Source of the DNA: CAZVEV01 sp964625865
GTDB lineage: Bacteria > Planctomycetota > Phycisphaerae > SM23-33
Reading direction: 5' to 3'
Length of the DNA: 11,559 bases
NCBI GenBank assembly: GCA_964625865.1
Contig: CAZVEV010000194.1
Span: 1 to 11,559 of the forward strand
A program made the position numbers and the translations under genes. This document shows positions 1 to 6,339 of this stretch, piece after piece (the stretch's first letter is position 1; each line of letters starts with the position of its first letter). The notes under the pieces were generated by a model, which was not told the origin of the DNA, ran no database searches, and worked only from the letters and a program-made list of their open reading frames with translations.

Positions 1-84
1 GACAAGCCCAAGCCCTAGCCCACGACCAAGCCGGTGACGACCATGCCGGTTCCGGACAAGCCCAAGCCTCCCGTTCCGGACAAG
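1..84 (+). repeat. In-frame Pro/Lys-rich coding repeat interrupted by TAG
   Basis: A 14-base direct repeat, gacaagcccaagcc, occurs at 1-14 and again at 55-68. The copies are 54 bases (18 codons) apart and therefore in the same frame. A second short repeat, gttccggacaag, occurs at 49-60 and 73-84. Read in the frame of the downstream beta-propeller gene they give DKPKP, then a TAG stop at 16-18, then PTTKPVTTMPVPDKPKP and PVPDKTKP. The repeat character therefore continues across the stop. This is the pattern expected of a repetitive extracellular linker broken by one nonsense change, or by a base-call or collapse error. The start of the linker lies outside the window. Confidence 0.7.
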
Positions 85-1656
85 ACCAAACCGACGATCC
101 CCATCGCGACCCGCCTTCCCCTGCCCCCCGCTCCGCATCCCGGGCCGGGTGGAACGTACGTGTTTGACACGGTCAAGCTCGTTCGCCTGGCCGACACGAG
201 GTTCGAGTTCCCCGTCGAGGGCAAGTTCCTGGGCATCAGCCGTGACGGCAGGACCGTCGCCTGTCAGACCTTCGTGCGCGGGACCGGACTGACCGTCACC
301 ATCGCCAACGAGAAAGGCACGGTGAGGCACGAGTGGCCCAAATGGTTCAAGGCGAGCGATATCGTCTTTTGTCCCGGGTCGCTACGGACGGCGTATCTGA
401 TCTCCCGCCTGGACCCGCGAAAGAAAGGGGGCGAGTTGTTCGCTTCGGTGGTCGACGGCAAGATCGTGCAGGAAGACATCTCCCGCGGAACCCACGCGGT
501 GTTCAGCGCCGACGGCAAGCGGATGGCCTGGTCGGTCCGCACGCCGGGGGGCAAGTACAAGATGGTGGTCGACGGCATCGAGAGCGACGCCCATCGCAGC
601 GTGGGCATGTACCGTTTCAGCCCTGACGGCTCGAAGTTCGCCTACGTTGCGGGCATCGACTTGCGCACGTCGGCGGTGGTGCTCGATGGCGAGAGCTCGC
701 GGCCGTATGCACGCGTCGGCCCGCCGACGACGGACAAGACGAGACAGGGGCAGGCCGAGGCGCCGGGCCTGTACTTCAGCCCGGACAGCAAGCACCTGGC
801 CTACTTTGCGACGCGGTTGTCTCCGGCCGATTCCACCTCGCCGGGCGCGATGGTGCTCCGAAAGGACAAGTCGGTCAGCGCGCCGTATGCCGCGTTGACC
901 GGGCATCCGGTGTGGAGCCCGGACTCCAGCGACGTGGCCTTCATCGCCCGGACCGACCAGCCGGGGATGTTCGTGGTGACGGGCAAGGGCAAGGGCAAGG
1001 CGTATGCGGACATCGTGCCCGAGTCGCTTCGCTTCAGCCCGGACAGCGCCCGCGCCGTCTACGTGACCCGGGCCAATCGCTCGGGCAGCCTGCGGTTCAA
1101 TCCGAAGGGGAAGGTCCTCTGGCGTCTGGTGGACGGCGAGGCCGAGGGGGCCCAGTACGTCTACATCGACGTGGGCGGGATGGGGTTCAACGACCGCAAC
1201 GAGGTGGTCTATCTCGGCTCGCATGAGTGCCAGATCATCGACGACGATCCCGTGCATGCCTACGCCCAGGTCGTCGGTTCCGCCGAGGCCAAGCAACTGA
1301 CCGAGGAAGGGGTCTACCCCGATCCCCCGCGCCGCCCCTGCACGGTTGCCGAATCCGGCGGGGGCCAGTCGGTGACGATTGACGGCCGGCTCGGGACGCT
1401 CTACAAGACCGTCAACGACGTCCAGGTCAGCGCCGACGGGCGCCACGTGGCATACCGCGCGATGGCCTACGTCAAGAACATGCCCCGCGAGTTCGTCGTG
1501 ATCGACGATGCGGAAGTCGTCCTGGCGCCCGGGGAGAAGATCGGCGGGTTGATGTACGTGGCCCCTCGCATCCTGGCCGGCGTGGTCTACAAGGCCGGCA
1601 AATTCACGCACCTGTCGATGGCCATCGCCGCCGCCAAGAAGGCGGGGAAACCATAG
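34..1656 (+). CDS. PD40/TolB-like beta-propeller protein, N-terminus missing or interrupted
   Basis: The open frame of 540 codons runs from a GTG at 34 to a TAG at 1654-1656. It encodes six clear PD40 (WD40-like, TolB-type) blades with the F/W-S-x-D-(G/S) signature: FSADGKRMAW near residue 157, FSPDGSKFAY near 195, FSPDSKHLAY near 248, WSPDSSDVAF near 294, FSPDSARAVY near 334 and VSADGRHVAY near 465. The first roughly 40 residues are a Pro/Lys-rich linker, and the tail is Ala/Lys-rich. No signal peptide and no Shine-Dalgarno sequence precede the GTG. In the same frame the linker repeat continues upstream through a TAG at 16-18, so the GTG is probably not the native start and an N-terminal part is outside the window. 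Family knowledge suggests a scaffold or binding protein that is usually exported. The ligand is unknown and nothing indicates catalysis. It may be a decaying gene. The fold is fairly sure and the start is not. Confidence 0.8.
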   Translation: MTTMPVPDKPKPPVPDKTKPTIPIATRLPLPPAPHPGPGGTYVFDTVKLVRLADTRFEFPVEGKFLGISRDGRTVACQTFVRGTGLTVTIANEKGTVRHEWPKWFKASDIVFCPGSLRTAYLISRLDPRKKGGELFASVVDGKIVQEDISRGTHAVFSADGKRMAWSVRTPGGKYKMVVDGIESDAHRSVGMYRFSPDGSKFAYVAGIDLRTSAVVLDGESSRPYARVGPPTTDKTRQGQAEAPGLYFSPDSKHLAYFATRLSPADSTSPGAMVLRKDKSVSAPYAALTGHPVWSPDSSDVAFIARTDQPGMFVVTGKGKGKAYADIVPESLRFSPDSARAVYVTRANRSGSLRFNPKGKVLWRLVDGEAEGAQYVYIDVGGMGFNDRNEVVYLGSHECQIIDDDPVHAYAQVVGSAEAKQLTEEGVYPDPPRRPCTVAESGGGQSVTIDGRLGTLYKTVNDVQVSADGRHVAYRAMAYVKNMPREFVVIDDAEVVLAPGEKIGGLMYVAPRILAGVVYKAGKFTHLSMAIAAAKKAGKP

Positions 1657-1687
1657 ACGCGGCGTCCCGCCGCGTTGACGCTTAGCG

Positions 1688-1703
1688 GGCGAGCTTGCTC
1701 GCC
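1688..1703. repeat. Short hairpin ggcgagc-tt-gctcgcc
   Basis: A perfect 7-base stem with a 2-base loop. It lies just inside the left terminal inverted repeat of the 1678-1831 element and overlaps its last two bases. No T-run follows, so it is not a classical intrinsic terminator. Confidence 0.75.
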
Positions 1704-1741
1704 GTGTTTCCGTTCATTCACATGGCGCCGTCACGGCGTCT

Positions 1742-1760
1742 CGGCGTCCTTTGGACGCCG
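1742..1760. repeat. Short hairpin cggcgtcc-ttt-ggacgccg
   Basis: A perfect 8-base stem with a ttt loop inside the 1678-1831 element. It starts five bases after a smaller 5-base stem-loop at 1726-1738. It is followed by G/C-rich sequence rather than a T-run, so a REP-like role is more likely than termination. Confidence 0.75.
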
Positions 1761-1763
1761 CAC

Positions 1764-1779
1764 GCGGGGCAAGCCCCGC
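1764..1779. repeat. Short hairpin gcggggc-aa-gccccgc, also present at 6280-6296
   Basis: A perfect 7-base stem with a 2-base loop, followed by tacttaac. The same stem arms, with a 3-base loop, recur at 6280-6296 and are followed there by cgttaaac. The resemblance therefore includes the 3' flank. This points to a dispersed repeat family rather than a chance palindrome. Confidence 0.7.
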
Positions 1780-1831
1780 TACTTAACCTTGCCAGCGGGA
1801 ACCGTGCGTGTTCCATTCACCCGCTAAGCGT

Positions 1832-2019
1832 GGTGGAAGAGATGACTACCCGCCCAGCGTGACTCCTCGCCGGCGAATCAGATCGATCCTCCAAGACACT
1901 GGCCGGGAACTTTCTCTGGACATGGGCGTCAGAAGATGTATACGAGAGTCATACATACATTCCATTCCGCTGTAACTGGGGATGTTTCGGACGGTTAGTA
2001 CAATCTGGATCGACGGCGC
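1832..2019 (+). other. Gene-free leader upstream of the 1412-residue gene
   Basis: This is the right half of the 363-base gap between the beta-propeller gene and the 1412-residue gene. I see no open frame, RNA gene or strong hairpin in it. It is less G/C-rich than its surroundings around 1930-2010, which suits a promoter region. No Shine-Dalgarno sequence is visible just before the ATG at 2020. Confidence 0.5.
1999..2004 (+). promoter_or_regulatory. Possible -10 box tacaat
   Basis: The hexamer tacaat lies 15 bases before the ATG at 2020. If it is used, transcription would begin near 2011 and leave a very short leader, which would fit the absence of a Shine-Dalgarno sequence. No convincing -35 hexamer sits 16-18 bases upstream, so this is a weak call. 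Confidence 0.25.
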
Positions 2020-5000
2020 ATGAATATGAGACTGCGGCGGCTGGTCATCATCTCAGCCTGCGTAGGGTGTTGTGCGCTGATTCTCTGCGACGACCGCGCA
2101 CCGGCAGGCCAGGGCCAGACCGGTGGAGAGAACCCCGCTGCGTCGCCCAAAGACCGGCGGGAAGTTATCGAAGCGCTCCTCAAGCGGTCGCGACTGCTTG
2201 AGAACATCCATTTTCGTGTGCCTCGCCGCCTCTGGGTCGCCCACTTGCGCAGCTTGGCCGGCCCGCCCCCGAGCGGGCCGGCGGCCGCGCCCGTCGCGGC
2301 GATCCGGGAAAGGGGCCTCTACCGCGTGACCGTCGCCGCCGACGGCGGGCTGTCGCTGGAGGCCGAGGTCCACCTGCGCGTCTTCAGACCGGCCGACGTC
2401 CGGGGCCCGGGCGTGCTGACGGGCAAGGTCGCCTGGACGGACATCCGGGCGGCCGTCAACGGCGGCAAGCCGGCGGCGGTTGCTCTCGCGTCGTCCGGCC
2501 GCTGGCTGCGCTACTCGCCCGCGGCGGCAGGGCTGCACGTGATCCATACCCGTGCGACGCTTTCCGAACATGACGGGGAGAGCCTTTCGCTGCCGATCAT
2601 GCGAACGGTCCGCACGACGCTCGCCTTCGACTCGCCCCGCGTGCTCCACGTGACCGATCCGTCGGCCCCGCAGTCGCTGACGGGGGCGGCGGGCAAGGGC
2701 ACGCGCGGGACGCTGGCGCTGAGGACGACGGATTCACTGGCGGTGACCTATCGCCCGCCGGTCGTCCTGGCCGAACGCGAGGCGCGGTATCAACTCCGCG
2801 GGCCGGTCGCGTGGAACATCGACGCCGGGGGCCAGGACGTGACCGCCCGGCTGACCGTGACCATCCTGGCCGGGAGGACCGATCGCCTGGAGGTGGCGCT
2901 TCCGGCCGGGGCCAACCGGGTGAGCATCACCGGGCCCGACGTGCGGGAGGTCCGCGCTGCGGCCGGGGCCGCGACGGTGCACCTGCGAGGGCGCATCGGC
3001 GGCCAGACCGCGCTGAACGTCACGTTCTCGCTACCCGCGGTACGGAACCACGCGGCAGCGCTGGCCGGACTGGGCATCGCCAACGGGCGCTGGGCCGGCG
3101 GGACGCTGGTGGTGACCCACTCGGCCGGCAGCCGCGAGATCATGCCCGCCGAGGCCTCCGGCCTGAAGGAACTCGCCCTGGTCGACATTCCCCGATCGGC
3201 GGGGGCGATCCTGACCGGGCGGACGGCGCTGGCGTATGCGATAACGGGCAGCCGGTGGAGCGCGGGCGTCGACGTGGTGGACCTGGGCGAGTTCGCCCTG
3301 CGCCAGACGCTGGCGGACCTGGCCCACTACGAGGTCGTCTACCGTCCCGACGGCTCGGTGATCTGCAAGGCCGACTACGAAATCCGCAACCGCAACCGGC
3401 AGTTCCTCCGCATCTCGCTTCCGGCCGGCTCGACGGTGCTGCTTGCCCGCGTCAACGAGGTCTCCCGGCCGGTCACGCCGGTCGGGCGCGGCGGCGATGA
3501 CGTGCTGCTGCCGCTGGTGCGCAGCAAGGCCAGCGTCATCGGGCTGGTCAGCTTCCCCGTGGAGATCGTCTTCGTCTGTCGCGCCGCGGCGATGACCGGG
3601 CGCGGGACCGTGGGCATCGAACTGCCCCGAATCGACGTGCCCATCGCCTACGCCTGGGCAGAGGCCTACCTGCCCGAGACCATGACCGTCTCCCGTTGGG
3701 GCGGTCCCATGAAACGCGTCGACCGCTACTCCAGCGAGACAGCGACGGCCTCGATGTCCTACGGCCGAAGCGAACTGGCCGAAGGCTACAAGCGCCAGGA
3801 CCGCTTCACCCCCGACTCGGCCGAACCGGCACAGGCGTACATAGAGCCCGAGACTGCGAAAAAGCCCAAGCCGCGGGACGGGGGCGGCAAGATTGAGACG
3901 GCAGACAAGAGTGCCTCCCGCGGCGGGATGAGCCGCGGTGACCGCAGTGGCGCAAGAGACACCGGCCGCACGTCGTTCGGCATCGGCGGGGGCGGCATCG
4001 GCGGCGGGGGCGGCAGCATGAGCCGCGGCGTCTCACTGGGCAGGAATTACTATCGCAGCGGCAAGGAACTCTACGAGGCCAAGGACCTCGCCGCCGCCGA
4101 GCGGGCGCTGAGCAATGTGGTCAGGCTGGCCCCGAATTCTCCCGAAGCCGACAACGCCAAACGCCTGCTGACGAACATCAAGCTGGCCCGCGGCAAGCTG
4201 GCGCTGAAAGGGCGGGCCCAGAAGGCCTCCGGCTCGCGGGTCCTCCAGGATTTCCAGGAGGGCAATCGCGATCTGGTCGAGCAGCAGAAGCAGATCCTCG
4301 ACCGCGGCTTCAGCGCCATTCGCCAGGGCAAGCGAGGCGAAGCGCTGAGGCAGTTCCAGGCCGCCGAAGCCCTCGGCAAGAAACTGGAAGGCCAGGGCGA
4401 AAGCCAAAGCGAGCAGTCCGCCCTCCTGCGCGACGCCAGGGCTGCCCTCGACAAAGCGCAGCGCGAGCAGGACGAGAAGACCCGGAGCCAACACGCCCGG
4501 CTCAAGGAACTCCGCGCCAAGGGTGAGTACACCAAGGCATTGAAGCTGGCCGAGCGGTTCAAGGATGAGGACGTCAAGAACGCTCCCGACGCCCCCGAGC
4601 AGAAGAAGCTCCGGCGGGAGCTTGGCGAGTTGGCCGTCCTCGCCGCACAAAGGCAGGCCGAACTGCGAGCCGGACTGCAGAAAGCCCTGGAGCTTGAACG
4701 TGTCTACAGAGAGCGAGAGGCCGAGGTCATCCGCGACCTCGAAACCAAGCGAAAGCTGCTGGACAGGTACGCCTCCCAATCCGGTCAGGCCGGGAAGCAA
4801 CCCGGTACGGGTCGCACCACACTCCGCGACGATCTGAGAAGGCCAGACCCTCGGCTGGCGCAATTCGGCGGGGCGGGCCAGCGGGACGTGCCCGGGAATG
4901 CGACAGAAATCGAGCTTCAGAGAGAACTCCGGAGAGCGGAGGAACGTATCCGGATCTACAAGGAACGCGAGGCGGAAGCCGTTCGTGACGTGGAGAAGCT

Positions 5001-6258
5001 CCACGAGATACTCGCCGGGTATATGGAAAGGATGGGCCCTCTGGACCAGTTGGTAAAACGGGCGCCCCCCGAACTCAAGCCCAGATCTCGAACCACTGAT
5101 CGGCCATCCGATCAGCCGCCCGACGACCCGGACCGGCCTCAGGGCGAAGACCGGGGCCGGGGGCAGGGGCAAGGTCAGGGCCAGCCGCAGCGACCCGCAC
5201 AGGTCACGCAGAGCTACGACGTGCGCGACCTGCTGGTTTCGGGGTTTGGCAAGGCGGGGGCCAATGACATGGAGGCCCTGGCCAGGTCCCAGGAGCGTCG
5301 CGACCGCGACCTGGCCCGGCTGGCCGGACAGGCCGGGGAGATCGCAGCGGCGGCTAACGACGACAATACGGTGGTCGTTAACAATGGTCGCCTCGTGGTC
5401 ACCGGTGATGCGTCCGGCCAGGACGCCGTCCGCAAGCTCATCGACAATCTGCGTCTTGCCCGGGGGCCCAACGTGACCCGGGGTGAGGCGCTGTCGCTGC
5501 AGTGGGCCAAGGACGGCCAGGAGCGGCGGCCGGACGCCGACAAGACACGCGATGCCGATCGCCTGGCGAAGGACAAGGAGTTCCGCAAGTTTGTCGAGCG
5601 GAACTACGGATGGCAGCAGTGGAGCGGCAGGCCGCAGTCACAGCCGCAGGCCCAGGCCCCGGGCCAGGGCGCCGGACAACTTGACGTCGGGACGATCGCC
5701 GCGAAGCTTCGGTACAACTTCGACCAGAAGGTCCAGGTCGGGAGCATCAACATTGCGGCGACGGCTGACGCGGCCAATTCGCTGGGCGTTCGTTTTCGCA
5801 CGGGCAACAACGGTGTGACGTACACGACCATCGACGAGGCCCAGTTCCGCACGCTGATGCAGATCGGTGCGGACAACCGCGGCAGCGGGCGGGTGACGGT
5901 GGAGGCCAACCCCAACCGTCAGGACACCATCGTGGGCACTGACGCGCTGCTGGCCAACGCCTGGTCGGCCAACGTGACGTTCTCCGCCGACGCGGGCAAC
6001 ACGATCGACATCAACGACAACCCGGTGAACCTGCGCCATCAGGACTACATCCTGATCGACAACGGCAGTTACCTGACGGCCGTGCGGGCCGGGCGGATGC
6101 AGCACTGGCGCGAGCAGGCGAAAGCCATCGAGTTCGTCGAAGCCCCCCAGGACATCGCCGTCCCCCGCGTCGGTCGCCTGGTGCGGTTCGAGAAGACCCT
6201 CGTTCGCGGCGACGACCGGTTGGTGCTGACAGCGACGTACGTGAAGGAGGAAGAGTGA
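2020..6258 (+). CDS. Large secreted multidomain protein: beta-rich backbone with TPR, coiled-coil and secretin-like insert
   Basis: This is a 1412-residue exported protein. The start MNMRLRR and a hydrophobic stretch to about residue 23 form a Sec signal peptide. An ISAC lipobox-like site is present but lies very early. ATG 2026 is an alternative start. Residues of about 30-560 are beta-rich and include RNRNRQFLRI (457-466) and LLPLVRS (496-502). Next come a Gly-rich linker (about 651-668), a TPR-like unit with YYRSGKELYEAKDLAAAE (677 on), and long charged helices (747-925 and 968-1004) containing a duplicated Y-x-EREAE-x-x-RD motif. A Pro/Gln-rich linker (about 1015-1064) leads to SYDVRDLLV (1065-1073) and NGRLVVTGDASGQDAVRKLI, which resemble secretin N-domains, and then a beta-rich end. 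The first 560 and last 35 residues match the next gene, so the middle looks inserted. It is probably co-transcribed with that gene, 81 bases downstream. An envelope role is likely but the precise function is unknown. The frame is certain and the domain names are tentative. Confidence 0.9.
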   Translation: MNMRLRRLVIISACVGCCALILCDDRAPAGQGQTGGENPAASPKDRREVIEALLKRSRLLENIHFRVPRRLWVAHLRSLAGPPPSGPAAAPVAAIRERGLYRVTVAADGGLSLEAEVHLRVFRPADVRGPGVLTGKVAWTDIRAAVNGGKPAAVALASSGRWLRYSPAAAGLHVIHTRATLSEHDGESLSLPIMRTVRTTLAFDSPRVLHVTDPSAPQSLTGAAGKGTRGTLALRTTDSLAVTYRPPVVLAEREARYQLRGPVAWNIDAGGQDVTARLTVTILAGRTDRLEVALPAGANRVSITGPDVREVRAAAGAATVHLRGRIGGQTALNVTFSLPAVRNHAAALAGLGIANGRWAGGTLVVTHSAGSREIMPAEASGLKELALVDIPRSAGAILTGRTALAYAITGSRWSAGVDVVDLGEFALRQTLADLAHYEVVYRPDGSVICKADYEIRNRNRQFLRISLPAGSTVLLARVNEVSRPVTPVGRGGDDVLLPLVRSKASVIGLVSFPVEIVFVCRAAAMTGRGTVGIELPRIDVPIAYAWAEAYLPETMTVSRWGGPMKRVDRYSSETATASMSYGRSELAEGYKRQDRFTPDSAEPAQAYIEPETAKKPKPRDGGGKIETADKSASRGGMSRGDRSGARDTGRTSFGIGGGGIGGGGGSMSRGVSLGRNYYRSGKELYEAKDLAAAERALSNVVRLAPNSPEADNAKRLLTNIKLARGKLALKGRAQKASGSRVLQDFQEGNRDLVEQQKQILDRGFSAIRQGKRGEALRQFQAAEALGKKLEGQGESQSEQSALLRDARAALDKAQREQDEKTRSQHARLKELRAKGEYTKALKLAERFKDEDVKNAPDAPEQKKLRRELGELAVLAAQRQAELRAGLQKALELERVYREREAEVIRDLETKRKLLDRYASQSGQAGKQPGTGRTTLRDDLRRPDPRLAQFGGAGQRDVPGNATEIELQRELRRAEERIRIYKEREAEAVRDVEKLHEILAGYMERMGPLDQLVKRAPPELKPRSRTTDRPSDQPPDDPDRPQGEDRGRGQGQGQGQPQRPAQVTQSYDVRDLLVSGFGKAGANDMEALARSQERRDRDLARLAGQAGEIAAAANDDNTVVVNNGRLVVTGDASGQDAVRKLIDNLRLARGPNVTRGEALSLQWAKDGQERRPDADKTRDADRLAKDKEFRKFVERNYGWQQWSGRPQSQPQAQAPGQGAGQLDVGTIAAKLRYNFDQKVQVGSINIAATADAANSLGVRFRTGNNGVTYTTIDEAQFRTLMQIGADNRGSGRVTVEANPNRQDTIVGTDALLANAWSANVTFSADAGNTIDINDNPVNLRHQDYILIDNGSYLTAVRAGRMQHWREQAKAIEFVEAPQDIAVPRVGRLVRFEKTLVRGDDRLVLTATYVKEEE

Positions 6259-6269
6259 ATGCGAGATCG

Positions 6270-6300
6270 AACGGCGAGCGCGGGGCGGTGCCCCGCCGTT
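6270..6300. repeat. Intergenic hairpin between the paralogous pair
   Basis: The inner stem cggggc/gccccg (6281-6286 and 6290-6295) has a ggt loop. The outer arms aacgg (6270-6274) and ccgtt (6296-6300) also pair, leaving a bulge on the 5' side. Alternatively g6280 pairs with c6296 to give the 7-base stem found at 1764-1779. No T-run follows, so it is more likely a REP-like unit or a partial attenuator/mRNA stabiliser than a full terminator. Confidence 0.6.
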
Positions 6301-6330
6301 AAACGTGGATAGAACGACAATGTTCAGGGA

Positions 6331-6335
6331 AAGGA
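6331..6335 (+). promoter_or_regulatory. Ribosome binding site (aagga) bearing on the start choice
   Basis: The purine-rich run agggaaagga ends at 6335. The ATG at 6340 is only 4 bases away and the next in-frame ATG at 6343 is 7 bases away. The second ATG is better spaced, so the true protein may start one codon later. The signal peptide is unaffected. Confidence 0.6.
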
Positions 6336-6339
6336 ACGC

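Larger units (their letters stand above)
1678..1831. mobile_element. MITE/REP-like non-coding element with 12-base terminal inverted repeats
   Basis: The sequence acgcttagcggg at 1678-1689 is perfectly inverted as cccgctaagcgt at 1820-1831, bounding a 154-base non-coding stretch. Inside are four successive short hairpins: 1688-1703, 1726-1738 (cgccg/cggcg around tca), 1742-1760 and 1764-1779. No transposase or open frame is present, so if it moves it must be mobilised in trans. I see no convincing target-site duplication next to the ends. A dense string of palindromes within terminal inverted repeats fits a miniature inverted-repeat element or a compound REP/BIME-like element. An RNA-level structure or a transcription-ending region for the upstream gene is also possible. 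The inverted repeats are seen directly, while mobility is inference. Confidence 0.5.

Noticed and set aside
982..999. Triple ggcaag microsatellite in the beta-propeller gene
   Set aside because: It encodes Gly-Lys repeats in a likely loop between blades. It is short and in frame, and nothing suggests phase variation since the unit is six bases.
382..1611. 409-codon open frame on the - strand
   Set aside because: It is antisense to the PD40 beta-propeller gene, whose repeats are unmistakable. Its composition is Arg/His/Val-rich shadow sequence.
1678..1831. CRISPR array as an explanation for the repeated hairpins
   Set aside because: The hairpins differ in sequence from one another and are irregularly spaced. 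There are no identical repeats with unique spacers, and no cas gene is present.
1971..1976. tgtaac as a -35 box for the 1412-residue gene
   Set aside because: The spacing to tacaat at 1999 is 22 bases, outside the normal range, and the match to ttgaca is poor.
4033..5172. 379-codon open frame on the - strand
   Set aside because: It is antisense to the TPR/coiled-coil part of the 1412-residue gene. Its Leu/Gly-rich product simply mirrors the Lys/Glu/Arg helix codons.
6259..6312. 17-codon ATG frame directly after the stop of the 1412-residue gene
   Set aside because: It is too short to judge and is explained by the GC hairpin it crosses. Although the gaagga-type purines of the preceding gene end lie upstream, nothing else supports translation.
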